NCBI GenBank assembly: GCA_036346225.1
Contig: JARFIW010001322.1
Span: 806,001 to 870,000, forward strand
Source of the DNA: Platerodrilus igneus
Lineage: Eukaryota; Arthropoda; Insecta; Coleoptera; Lycidae
Length of the DNA stretch: 64,000 nt
Direction: 5' to 3'
Program-made: the position numbers and the translations under genes
Part shown: positions 1 to 9,723 of the stretch, piece after piece
Layout of the letters: the number at the start of each line of letters is the position of its first letter
How positions within the stretch are numbered: position 1 is the first letter of the stretch
The notes under the pieces: generated by a model
What the model was told of the DNA's origin: nothing
Databases searched by the model: none
The model's input: the letters and a program-made list of their open reading frames with translations, nothing else

Positions 1-2
1 CT

Positions 3-545
3 AGTAGGGGATAATTGAGAATCCTGGAACCTCTTTTCCTCCAGCATCCTCATTTCCTCACACATTCTAGACCAAATAGTTTTCTTCGACTAGCCATTTC
101 ATCTTTCGAGATAAATCTATCTTGTTTGGTGTCAATTAATATCAGATTTTTCTCTGCTACCTGAATTTCTAGGAATTTTTTAGGTAGCATCATCCCCCAG
201 GGAGCTACCCTCATTTTAAGATTTGTTACCATCAGCGATTTCTGACCGTCCTTATAAATTTTTTAACCACGTGACACATCACATTAGTCTAGAATTTTAC
301 GCAGAATTCGAATCTGTAAACAGATTTAAAATCGGACCACTCATTAGCGTTTTACACACCCTCTAGCGAACATATAAAAGATTTTTTTTTTGTTTCTTTT
401 AAGATAAATGTACCTTGTTTGGTATCAATTAATATTAGATTTTTTTCAGCTATCCGAATTTCTAGGAATTTTTCAGATTGTATCATCCCCCAGCGAGTTA
501 CCCTCATTTTAAGATTTTTTACCAGCAGCGATTTCTAATCACCTC
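3..545 (+). repeat. Left terminal inverted repeat of Mav-1
   Basis: This matches the reverse complement of 24724-25235 (and probably 19680-19945). It holds two diverged copies of one subunit, about 61-240 and 405-545, each containing the core AGATTTTTCTCAGCTACC or a variant, followed by CATCATCCCCCAG. The same subunit recurs in Mav-2 (12600-12790, 17940-18720). Short open frames here are not genes. Confidence 0.9.
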
Positions 546-983
546 TCCTTTTTAACATCTACAGTACTTTAACCAAACACTTAGAGGTATTAACACAAAG
601 AAATTAAGCATACAAAAGTTTAATAATTTATTTTATCCAATTTACAGTTTAATAAACTAATAGAATACAATGTTTACACTGCAGAGTATAACATTATTTT
701 ATTTTCTTCGTGTAGCCGAATCCAAGCAGCTGAAAGTAACCTGTAAGAAAAAAAGAGATTAATGTGTTGTTTAAAAAGATCTGTAACAAAAAAGAGATTA
801 GCGTGTTGTGTAAAAAGAGAGGAAACGTGTTTTCGGTCAATAAGACATATTGTCGTTAATCTAACAATATGTTTTACCATCCAGCAAGACCGCGTGGAGG
901 TAAACATATGTCGCTGGGAGCGAAGGAATTATTAAGGATGGGGATGGTAGGTATGTCTTATAACTAACTTACATACTACTATA
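546..983. other. Mav-1 segment between TIR and PolB, diverged small ORF
   Basis: The minus frame 907-674 (77 residues) shares the string VRLTTICLIDRKH with the 71-residue frames in the Mav-2 arms (14830-15045 and 15627-15842, VRLTAICFIDRKH), but its second half differs. The DNA around 900-983 is also collinear with 15045-15128. I recognise no family. It may be a small gene downstream of PolB or only non-coding DNA shared by the elements. Confidence 0.45.
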
Positions 984-1744
984 CAGTGTGTATAGTATAA
1001 AAGTCATGGATCTTGAAACTGTAGAGATACAATCTTGGTTAAATGGGACAAATTGATAATCATGAGGTATCTCATTGGTTCAATTTTCAACTAGATTTTG
1101 TCATAGGCATCTAGATTTGCAAAACAAAAATTGACGACTTTCTTTATTTGCTTAAGTTAGCCTAATTGAATTTTACATTTTTGAAATAGCTGACAAAAAC
1201 CCTTTTCAAAGAGGTATAACATGGCTATGTTTGATTGAATCAAAACACTAAAAATCACATAATTATTGTCATAATGGAAATTAAAGCCTACTACGACCAA
1301 AACATAATTATGTGATTTTTAGTGTTTTGATTCAATCAAACATAGCCATGTTATACCTCTTCGGAAAGGGTTTTTTGTCAGCATTTCAAAAATGTAAAAA
1401 TTCAATATGGCGGCTATTTAAAAATAAAAAGTTGAACATAGTCACGCAAAATCTAGATGCCCTAGACAAAATCTAAGTTGAAAATGTGAAGCGCAATGGG
1501 GAATTACCATGATGTACCAAATTTGAACATTATATTTCAATTAGTAGACTAACTGCGAGCAAATAAAGAAATCGTCAATTTTGTGTTTTTTGCCTCTATC
1601 TAGTAACCTATGAAAAATTTTTGAAATTTGAAAACCGATCTAAGATACCCTCATGATTATGCAACTTTTGTCCCATTTAACCAAGATCGTATCTCCTACA
1701 GTTTCCAAGATCCCCATGTACTGCATTTTATACTGTACACACTG
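984..1744. mobile_element. Fold-back MITE, Tc1/mariner type (TA target site)
   Basis: This is a 761-bp near-palindrome starting CAGTGTGTATAGTATAAAA and ending in the diverged reverse complement CTGTACACACTG. The arms meet near 1285; around 1195-1275 and 1300-1385 they are almost perfect. TA lies on both sides (982-983 and 1745-1746). Mav-2 at 15108-15150 has the uninterrupted sequence with a single TA at this point, which serves as an empty site. There is no coding capacity. The superfamily call rests on the TA duplication and is an inference. Confidence 0.8.
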
Positions 1745-1776
1745 TATACATAATAAAATATATACAAATATAGCAA

Positions 1777-4700
1777 CTATCTTATATCTTTATGCCCCCA
1801 TGCATAGGTTGATATACTTCCGGGGATGACGTAACGCTTGTCATCTTCGCCCGACAAACTGACCTTATTAATTAGCTGTGTATACAAATTGTGTTTTCTG
1901 CTCTGGATTGATACCATCGTATTCATGAGGACATTTTTATTATTAATAACAACATCCTTAAAACTATCTACACTAATTCCAGCCACCACACTACAGCTAA
2001 CACCTTTGATTTTTTAATAACGTCTTTTTTGCTAATGATGCAATAAGACTTTGCTCTGGTACCGACAAACTCCAAAACAATATCACTACAAAACTCGTCT
2101 TTAAATTTACCAAGCACTTTTTTGTTTGCACTCGGAAGATTGTATTTGTTGTTGTTGGAAGAATAATCACTAGTGTCAAAATGTCTCAAATTATTATGAA
2201 TGTCACTGTACAGATCAGGGGTCTCAATACTATAAACTAATGAGTCAGTGTCCGCGTATAACAGCGATAATCTAGGACCATACAGATGTTTCATTGTTCC
2301 ATAATGGAAATCATACATGAGGGTCTTTGATATATCCAATACTGAAAATCCAACGTAAATAGGCTTGTTCTAAGTGACTTTTACCCTATCCATCTGTATG
2401 ATCACCAAATCCTCGCTTAGGACTACACAGCTGTTAAAGTTCGGTTTAGAAATTAAACCACTCAAGCACATATTTTTGTCCTTGGGGCTGCCACTGCGTC
2501 ACAATCTTGATATCAACCCTCTTATCCACATTGTCCATTGTTTTTCCAAACACCGCATTATTCATCAGTTTAAAAAAGTCTTTTTCAAATGCGTTTTTGG
2601 CATACATACGGAGGTTCGTGTTGAGATCAATGTATAGTTTTAACTATGCCGACTGATCAAACTCCAACACGCGGTGGATTGAGATCAATTTTAATCTATT
2701 ACGCAGAGCCTGCTGAAGGTTGAGGCAATGAATAACATAGTTCTTTTTAGATTGAAGAGTTGCAAGGAGTTTAGAGCTCCTTGAAGATGGTATAGGTGGA
2801 ACCATAGTCTCGGGGCAGAAAGGAAAGTCATTATGCAGATCCTGTAAGTGTTCGGGGTAATTCAGGTCGACCTCTAAAATATACCCCTTATCACTAGTTG
2901 TGGAAATATTTAAAATCTCATCTTTCAGATGATTTACCTGATCGGCGTTCAACCACCTGAAAAGCCTTGTGGGAGAGATTGACTCATGGCCCACCCGTAC
3001 AAATTGTTTGCATCCAGGTATGCTAAGCACTTGGAGGGTTTGCTCGAATTGTAATTATCCATATATGTATTATTAGCAGTTGCATGTCTACCACTGCACT
3101 GAGTCAAACCCCCTCGTATACCCTTCTTTACAAAATAATGCATATTCACATCAGTGAATAGCTCCAACTTGATATCTGTATACTTCAGCATCGCATCAAA
3201 GGCTAGAGAAGGAGCTGTCGCATACTGCGCGAGATCGAGATCGTAAGTACTCAGACAGACGCTTCAAAAATTTTCAAAAACGTCAGCCAACAGTAAAACG
3301 TCGCTCTTTAGATACAGATCACTGTATTCTCCCAAGTCTCGTATATGAAACTCCTCCCACACCTTCTGCGCATGCACATAATCCGCATCGCTTATGTTCG
3401 TAGCAGATAAGTCGTTAAAGAAAGCGTTCTTTGCAGGCAAAGTGGTTTCATTCAACACACTTACATTTGTAATGTACGAATACGGAAAGACACCCAACTC
3501 TTTAATTATGAAGTGGCTGTCATAACCGCTAAAGTTATGGAATACGACGGAAATGAATTTTGGGACTGTATATTTGATGTTGCATTGAGGGTGGACCGCG
3601 AAGAAAAAACATCCATTTAGATGGTTGTAATCCCTCACCCTTTCATCTCCCAAAGGTTTTTTTACAGATTCCACAGTCTGCAGTCATGTAAAACAATAGT
3701 TCATCTAATGGTTCTAGCACATGCATGGGAATGTTTGTTGCTAAAAATTTTCCTAATCTTTTAGCTTCTTCTTTTAGTTTTTATATAAAAACTTTGGCGG
3801 CATCCACACCCCTGTACAGTTCAAACTTATTGAGCGAGTCATCAAAATTGCATTTTATGTAATATGCAAAACCGTAGGGAGTGTGGGCTTGGATGTTGGT
3901 TGTAAAAGATGTGGAGGGGTCTGGAACTGCCGAGCTTATCGGTTGTAGAATGCTCTCGAAATCCGCATAAATAATAAAAGGAACTGGCATCTGTTTGTGG
4001 ACATTAACAAATTCCAAAATATTATTAAAATAGTTTGGCATTGTTGTTGCTACATGATTGCACTCTTGTTCGTAATGTTGTCTAAGTAGTTCTTTAGTAG
4101 GGAAAAACAGCAGACACTCATTGCAAATCCATTTATACCCGTTAAGCTTAGACAGCTGCTTGCCTACCAATTTACACAAATCCCTAATACAGCAGTAATG
4201 GGAATTTTTACTATTATGGATAAATAGCAAGTTAACATGTTGATCCCTCTTGCATGTGGTGAAGTGGAGAGGTCCTACAATGGACTTGCCTTCCACCCCA
4301 AACACATTGACACTGATATTATTAAGAACTTCGAATTTTGGAATGTCTTTTATCTCCATAGAGAACTCGATGTCGGCAAAGTTAAGAATGGTGGTGTAGT
4401 GCGGGTAGTTGCTAACCCTGTGAGGATGTTCATCCACCACGTGAAGAGCTGCTGTTACCGACCACGTAAAGCATGCCGAGTCATTATTCTCGACGTTAAC
4501 AACGGCTTTCTTGTATTTAATCCACTTAGGAGTTCTATGTATGACGACCCACCCATGAATGCATACTTGTTAATATTGAGCTCCAAATAAATCACCTGTT
4601 GTAAAATTAAAATATATAAACAACGGGTTGTAAAACCTACCAGAATCTCGTTCCTGGAACTCGCCAGTTTTTGCAGACATTTTTTCAACCAACCCCTCAT

Positions 4701-4899
4701 ACACTTCATTCAAGTTACTAGACCTTGTTATCATTACATTTTTTGTATTAATGGATTTGATGTCTTCAACACGCTCTGTAACACCCATCTTGGTGTAGAT
4801 ACTAAACAACTCACAATAAACCTTGAGGGATGTGTGTATAGCCAGTTGTTCACCAATTAAGGCGCTGAACCGTTCCTGTTGATTTTGCAAGAATTCCAA
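1777..4899 (-). pseudogene. PolB: Protein-primed family B DNA polymerase of Mav-1, frameshifted
   Basis: This polymerase would replicate the element from a terminal protein. Reading down the minus strand from ATG 4899: a conserved N-terminal region; a C2H2-like finger (ICNECLLFF...QHYEQEC) near 4110; Exo I IIYADFES (Asp near 3963); Exo II FHNFSGYDSHF (near 3521); Exo III YLKSDVLLLADVF (near 3300); motif A YLDANNLYG (Asp near 3014); motif [17 protein letters not shown] (about 2550); motif C YADTDSLVY (near 2252); and RAKSYC. The C-terminus ends near 1777. At least five frame changes or stops separate these blocks, so it is not translatable. The finger-rich N-terminus found in Mav-2 is absent here. 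Its 5' end is divergent from the PLA2 gene, about 110 bp away. Confidence 0.92.
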
Positions 4900-4947
4900 T
4901 ATATCTAGAAATAATAGCGTTAATCACTAATTCAAATATTGAAAAAG

Positions 4948-4955
4948 TATAAATA
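4948..4955 (+). promoter_or_regulatory. TATA box of the Mav-1 virion-gene unit
   Basis: TATAAATA lies 55 bp before the PLA2/pX ATG, in the short spacer that separates this gene from the divergent PolB. It is the only good TATA element before the packed gene cluster 5010-8545. Confidence 0.65.
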
Positions 4956-5009
4956 GACTCATCGTTGTTTATTTATTTAGTATAGTTTGAGATTTTTTGG
5001 AGTAAACAC

Positions 5010-5789
5010 ATGATTATCTGTTCTGGGCAGGGTTTAATCAACAGCGCTATAAACAGTTTACCATTTGAACTGCATCATCCGGGTTATCAATACTGCGGTC
5101 CTGGGACTCGATTAGACAAGCGGTTAGCCCAAGGCGATCCTGGAATAAACGAACTGGATCGCTTGTGCAGGGACCACGACATTGAATACTCCAAGTATCT
5201 CGACGATCTCTCAGCTAGACATCGAGCAGATAAAATTTTAGAAGAAGGAGTCTGGGAGAAAGTTAAGTCTAAGGACGCAAATTTTAGAGAAAGAGCTGCA
5301 GCTTGGTTTGTGACAAATGCTATGAAAGCGAAGAGAAAAATGGGTATGGGCTTAAAGAAGAAAATAAGTTTCAAAGGTGGATTCGTGAAGAAAATACGAT
5401 CTGCAATAGACCGAGTTGGTTCTGACAAGTTGAAAAAGCTACTAGACGTCGGTATTTTAATTGGTAAAAAAATCATAAAAGAAGCTGGTGGGAGAAGCAA
5501 AATTAAAGTCCCACGTATTATACCCGTTCCACAGAAAGGAGGTTTTCTACCATTGATTTCGATATTCGCAGGACTAAGTGCTCTAGGAGCCCTAACAGGT
5601 GGTGCTGCAGTAAATGATGTCAAGACAGTCAACGAGCAGCTTAAGGAGAGTGAACGACATAATAGATCTATGGAAGTCATTGCCGTTGGGAAAAAAGGAA
5701 ATGACCTAATTTTAAAACCATACAAAAAAGGCGCCGCATTATTCTTGAAGCCGTACAAACAGGGGGGTGGCATTTGTAAAAAAGTATAA
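5010..5789 (+). CDS. Virion-type phospholipase A2 protein with pX-like tail
   Basis: Intact 259-residue protein. Residues 20-105 form a parvovirus VP1u-type secreted PLA2 domain: calcium loop YCGPGT at 28-33, and DRLCRDHDIEY at 50-60 with the catalytic His56-Asp57 pair. In virions such domains act on membranes during entry. Then follow a basic region (106-175), a hydrophobic Gly/Ala-rich stretch (177-202, GGFLPLISIFAGLSALGALT) resembling the tail of adenovirus pX, and two LKPYK repeats (235-239, 246-250) near a basic C-terminus. ATG 5010 follows a TATA box by 55 bp. The stop is followed almost directly by the protease frame. PLA2 domains of this type occur in Polinton/adintovirus relatives, so a separate parvovirus insertion is not needed to explain it. 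Confidence 0.88.
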   Translation: MIICSGQGLINSAINSLPFELHHPGYQYCGPGTRLDKRLAQGDPGINELDRLCRDHDIEYSKYLDDLSARHRADKILEEGVWEKVKSKDANFRERAAAWFVTNAMKAKRKMGMGLKKKISFKGGFVKKIRSAIDRVGSDKLKKLLDVGILIGKKIIKEAGGRSKIKVPRIIPVPQKGGFLPLISIFAGLSALGALTGGAAVNDVKTVNEQLKESERHNRSMEVIAVGKKGNDLILKPYKKGAALFLKPYKQGGGICKKV

Positions 5790-5827
5790 AAAAACTAAGC
5801 AAATTACCTCAAAGAGCTCTCACCAAC

Positions 5828-6154
5828 ATGTTTATAAGGAACTACGCATCTAACATTCCTCATTTTCGCGGAGTCTTTTCTAGAGATCAGTTACAGAAGA
5901 TTAGACCGCGTGTCAACGAGTCGGATGTGATTATTTTGGATACCACAAAAGGTTCGGGTACACATTGGGTGGGATACCAAAAACGTAGAAATAGTGTGTT
6001 ATACTACGACTCGTTTGGAGACTTGAGACCCCCGGAAGAAGTGAAAAGATATTTTCGAGGTTGCAGAATTTACTACAACAGCGCACCGGAGCAGGCCTAC
6101 AACACTTACAATTGCGGGCATTTAGTGTTAAAGTTTCTTAGTGACAATGGCTAA
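5828..6154 (+). CDS. PRO: Adenain-like cysteine protease
   Basis: This is the maturation protease of Maverick and adintovirus particles, 108 residues and open. Catalytic positions match adenovirus protease: GTHW (His46), YYDSFG (Asp61), and Gln89 seven residues before Cys96 in NCGHLVLKFL, the same Gln-Cys spacing as in adenain. The N-terminal motif PHFRGVFSRD is typical of the Maverick family. The frame is open back to 5780 with family-like residues (LPQRALTN) before ATG 5828, so a start outside this frame, such as from splicing or translation continuing from the PLA2 gene, is possible. No earlier in-frame ATG exists. Its last codons overlap the start of the minor capsid gene by 8 bp. Confidence 0.9.
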   Translation: MFIRNYASNIPHFRGVFSRDQLQKIRPRVNESDVIILDTTKGSGTHWVGYQKRRNSVLYYDSFGDLRPPEEVKRYFRGCRIYYNSAPEQAYNTYNCGHLVLKFLSDNG

Positions 6155-7075
6155 AACAGTGAGCGTGTTCGGATATGGTAATATCATATCGACGGGATCC
6201 ATTTACCCACCAATTAAACCAAGACGGTGAATATGCTTTGGGTCTAGTGGGACTGTATACTCGTAACACTGTGCAAAACATACATCCAGAAAACAACCTC
6301 TTATACTTTAACGATCCAGAGCATCGTAGAATAACCACTGAACCTGGGTCGTACAAATTATAAGAAATAAATGCATATATACAGGAGGTTTTCAAAAAGA
6401 TTGTTCAGTCAGACGCCGGACATCAACGAGAACATTGAAAAATATTTTAAACTGAGTGCAAACAATAATACATTAAAGTGTTCTATATAAAGCAGTCTAC
6501 CGATTGATTTTGGGGCGAACCGTAAAAACAATATTGGTAGCATTTTAGGCTTTACCAGTCGCAAATAGGAAAATAGAAAAAAGATAGAAGGATATAGGAA
6601 GACCTAGACCAAGCTATATTAGTCAAATTATTAGAAATTTAGGTTGTGAAGGGTATGTAGAGCTTTTTAGATTAGCACAGAATAGAAAAGAAGTTAGAGC
6701 TGCGTCAAACCGACCTTAAATAAGGTCGAAAACAAAATGATGAATGAAATGATGAGTCGCAAATTGGCTGCAGATGCCGTACATATCGCTGATCAGCAAG
6801 TGAACATAATTTCAGTATCAAACATTTTTGTAGAAACCAATATCACCACCGGATCATTCAGAAACAATTTTCTTACTCACAATATATTCGAATTCAGTCT
6901 GTCTGTACCGCCTGGGTATAATCTGGAAAAGGAGCCAAATCATGTTATATATTATCCACTAAGCATGACAGAAATTGATAATATTACAATCAGATTGGTT
7001 GATCATTTGGGTGTATTGGTAAACTTTTCACCGGAAACATACACCTCTGTTAGACTGGAAATAAAAAGCAGCTGA
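6147..7075 (+). pseudogene. mCP: Penton-like minor capsid protein, broken by frameshifts and a LINE
   Basis: This is the single-jelly-roll-type minor capsid protein that follows the protease in Mavericks. It starts at ATG 6147, overlapping the protease stop. Recognisable blocks: ISTGSIYPPI (frame 1), EYALGLVGLY and TTEPGSYKL (6175-6363, second frame), LSANNNTLK and SILGFTSRK (6420-6567), then HNIFEFSLSVPPGYNLE and IDNITIRLVDHLG near the C-terminus (to 7075). A 188-bp LINE fragment (6567-6754) splits the gene. The same family is seen in Mav-3 at 51848-52005 and 52617-52714. Family assignment is from remembered Maverick sequences; the role as penton is inferred from gene order. Confidence 0.8.
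6567..6754 (+). mobile_element. 5'-truncated LINE 3' end in the minor capsid gene
   Basis: The insertion is flanked by the 10-bp direct repeat AGTCGCAAAT (6557-6566 and 6755-6764). It encodes a C-terminal LINE ORF2 motif (GRPRPSYISQIIRNLGCEGY, then FRLAQNRKEVR) ending at a stop, followed by a short tail with TGAATGAAATGATGA. Target duplication, 5' truncation and an ORF2 tail are the signature of target-primed reverse transcription. Confidence 0.85.
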
Positions 7076-7077
7076 AA

Positions 7078-7239
7078 ATGCCCATCGATTTTGTATATAA
7101 AACATGCTACCACACCCCCAGACAACCAGTAGAGAATACGACGTCAATGTGTCAAGTTATCCAAAGACTTACAGCAGAAGAAATACGATTCTTAAAATCC
7201 TTAGAATTAAAAGTTATAAATGATGGGTGGCAGGAATAA
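7078..7239 (+). CDS. Small conserved Maverick protein (53 residues)
   Basis: This open frame runs from ATG 7078 (two bases after the minor capsid stop) to TAA 7237-7239 and overlaps the major capsid ATG at 7220 by 20 bp. It begins MPIDFVYKTC and carries LTAEEIRFLKSLELKV near the C-terminus. I recall similar short proteins between the two capsid genes in other arthropod Mavericks, but no function is known to me. Intactness inside a decayed element and tight packing argue that it was a real gene. Confidence 0.6.
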   Translation: MPIDFVYKTCYHTPRQPVENTTSMCQVIQRLTAEEIRFLKSLELKVINDGWQE

Positions 7240-8545
7240 GCGCAGCTTAGATCTCAACGGTGAAGAAAACGTCAAACTTGGAAGGCTTAAATATGAGGAT
7301 GTTCCCAAATTGGATGTATTTGGAAGTTATAAATTAGACGAAACCATAATAAAAGAAGATTATTATACATATCTTCCCTTTACATTGAATGCAGAAAACA
7401 ACGATCGGATTTCGATTGAAATTCAGAGCAGTGATAATATCACATACCCCATGAAAGTTTCATATTTATAAGGGGTACCTATAAGCCTACAGAAAATTAA
7501 GAAAAGCAACAACAACTGTAGGTCCGATTAGAGCAGCAGAACCGGACCCTAAAGCTTACGAGTTTACTAGAAATGCCCCCTACTTTCTGTTTAAGGAAAT
7601 TCAATACAAATTGGGTAATAATCAAATAATAGATGTCTGTCGAATTCCGGGGATTACTCGAACCATTAAAGAACTTGTATCCCTCAAAGAATCAGAAACA
7701 AGGTCCATCACACACACCGGCTGGAAACCCCATACCATATTCCAAGATGGATGGTTTAGTAGTGCTATACCGCTAAAAACCATTTTTGGGTTTTTTGAAG
7801 ATTACAAGAAAACTATCGTCAACATGCCTGAAGAGCTGATTTTAATCAGATCTAAGTTGGATGTAAATTGTTACAAGTCGATCGGAAATACAGTAACGTT
7901 CAAAATACAACGTATTTCATGGGAGGTTCCGCATATAACATTAAGTGACTTCACCAAGGCTTCGCTGCTTTCGGAAATGCAAAATCAATCATCTATAATG
8001 GCCGCATTCAGAAAATGGGAACTACACAAATTACCGTCTCTAACACAATCAAAGTTGCAAGTGTGGAGAATTAAAGTATCGAACGAAACAGAGAAGACTC
8101 GGTGGATATTACTGACGTTGCAAAATGGAAAATATGACAAGAAAAAAGAAAATGCTACAAGCTTTACGAATGCCAATATAACTAATGTCAAAGTGTATCT
8201 AAACTCTCAGGCGTTCCCTCAAGGTCGATTAAATTTGGATTTTGAGCAGAACAACTACTTGCCTGCGTAGCTGTCTTATGCATCTTTATGGAAAAATACT
8301 ATCCAAACAAATCATCGAATAAATGTTTAAAGGACTATAGCAAGTTTAAGAAATCACCTGTCTTTGTAATCGACTGTCGTCATCAATTTGAAAGCATCAA
8401 GGATGCAACGGTTGACGTAAGAATGGAATTAGAAGCATCAAGAAATTTTGAACTGTCGATGAAGACTTATGCTTTAATTATACACGATTCTGTGTTTGAA
8501 TATAATTCGTTTACGGAAATTGTTAATAGAGTTATTCACAATTAA
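7220..8545 (+). pseudogene. MCP: Hexon-like major capsid protein, frameshifted
   Basis: This is the double-jelly-roll major capsid protein. The N-terminal block 7220-7471 has DVFGSYKLDETIIKEDYYTY. After a broken stretch (7472-7560) comes the large block 7560-8270, with YFLFKEIQYKLG, LKTIFGFFEDYKKTIVNMPE, ISWEVPHITLSD and VKVYLNSQAFP. The C-terminal block 8288-8545 has PVFVIDCRHQFESIK and YALIIHD. Roughly 430 residues are represented across at least three frames. These blocks match my memory of the Maverick/adintovirus hexon family. An AATAAA follows 22 bp after the last stop. Confidence 0.87.
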
Positions 8546-8566
8546 ATATTTTGTATATATATTTTT

Positions 8567-8572
8567 AATAAA
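8567..8572 (+). terminator. Poly(A) signal of the virion-gene unit
   Basis: AATAAA lies 22 bp downstream of the major capsid frame and before the next TATA box, so it would close the unit that begins at the TATA box at 4948. Confidence 0.6.
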
Positions 8573-8635
8573 ATAGTATAAAACAATGATGTTTTAATAT
8601 TAATAAGATTTTTAACGATCCAACGCCGTTCCTCA

Positions 8636-8746
8636 CGCATCCCGGTGTACGCCTAGGCACGCCCCTGCCCATGCGCACCCCTACGCGTGCCCATTCCTGC
8701 CCATGCGCACCCCTGCGCGTGCGTACGCCTGCTCATGCGCATTCCT
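8636..8746. repeat. GC-rich imperfect tandem repeat upstream of the ATPase promoter
   Basis: A GC-rich island in AT-rich DNA, made of degenerate 15-18 bp units such as CCTGCCCATGCGCACCCCT. The motif CATGCGCA appears three times and CGCGTG or ACGCGTG between them. It ends just before the TATA box at 8757. It could be a promoter-proximal binding array. No gene is visible here. Confidence 0.6.
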
Positions 8747-8756
8747 GTAATGCTGG

Positions 8757-8764
8757 TATATAAG
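8757..8764 (+). promoter_or_regulatory. TATA box of the ATPase-integrase unit
   Basis: TATATAAG lies 53 bp before the ATPase ATG at 8810 and directly after the GC-rich array. It would drive the second plus-strand unit (ATPase to the MCFIIDLQGY gene), which ends at the AATAAA at 12413. Confidence 0.65.
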
Positions 8765-8809
8765 GGGTATTATTTTCAATTTGAAACAGTTTAAACTTAT
8801 ATTTGAAAG

Positions 8810-9706
8810 ATGTACACCAAGCAATCTTTAGAGAAAGCAATTAGTGAAATACAAAAGGGTATAAGTGATAACTCTGCAAGTAGGCTGTATGGTATACCCA
8901 GAAGAACGTTAAGCAGGCATTTGAATCACCGTAAACCTCAAATGAAGAATAGTGTTCCTAGACACGAAAATGTGAGGGACATGGGTGATGCTACACAAGA
9001 AGTTAAAAGACCTATACAAAACTTTGATGCATATATCACTTCTAGTGCAAAGGATGTTGGTAAACATGGACCTTTGTTCCCGTCCAATATAAGGGCAATA
9101 TTTGCCGGACCATCGAGTTGTGGAAAAACTAACGCTCTAATATCTCTCATTTTACATGAGAATGGGTTTAAATTCCAAAATGTTTATGTATTTTCAAAAA
9201 GTTTAAATCAGCCAAAATGCGAATTGTTAAGAAACGTTTTTATACGTTTAAGAGAAGAAATTGGTTACCACGAATTTGACAACTATGATGATTTGATTGA
9301 ACCCGGAGATACCAAAGAAGATTCAATTATTGTGTTTGATGATATACCTGCAAACGAACAAAGCAAAATTACGCAGTTTTTCCCGTTTGAGAGACATAAA
9401 GCAATAGATTCATTCTACCTATGTCAAACATAAGCTAGTGCCTTAAAACATAGACTCAGAGATAACGCCAATGTAATCGCATTATGAAAACAATATGACA
9501 CGAACCTTCGCCATATCTTTCTAGATCATATAAGTGGTGACATCACATATCCAAAATTTAAAGAAATGTGCTTGCAGTGTTGGAGTGGTGGTGAGTCAAA
9601 ACATAATTTTATAACTATTGTGAAAGATTTTGATATTGATAAAGGACGGTATTGGAAGAAATTCGATGAGTATATAAATAATTGCCATTATTCAAAAAAA
9701 AGTTAG
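8810..9706 (+). pseudogene. ATP: HTH_psq-fused FtsK/HerA-type packaging ATPase, two in-frame stops
   Basis: Residues 5-39 form a pipsqueak-type helix-turn-helix (ISEIQKGISDNSASRLYGIP then RRTLSRHLN). A short linker leads into the DNA-packaging ATPase: Walker A GPSSCGKT (100-107) and Walker B IIVFDDIP (173-180). The frame stays the same to TAG 9704-9706 (298 codons) with stops only at 9431 and 9485, so this is a lightly damaged gene. The C-terminal block YPKFKEMCLQCW and KDFDIDKGRYW matches the Mav-3 remnant at 53228-53385. A DNA-binding head on this ATPase is unusual in my knowledge of the family. The fusion lies in one uninterrupted frame, so it is not a product of decay. Confidence 0.87.
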
Positions 9707-9723
9707 TTACCATCCAGAGTCTG

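Noticed and set aside
5087..5773. 228-residue antisense frame
   Set aside because: A mirror of the PLA2/pX gene with no domain of its own.
5010..5789. Endogenous parvovirus/densovirus insertion, suggested by the PLA2 domain
   Set aside because: The gene lies in the compact Maverick gene series with a pX-like tail and a protease directly after it, and there are no parvovirus capsid or NS1 sequences nearby.
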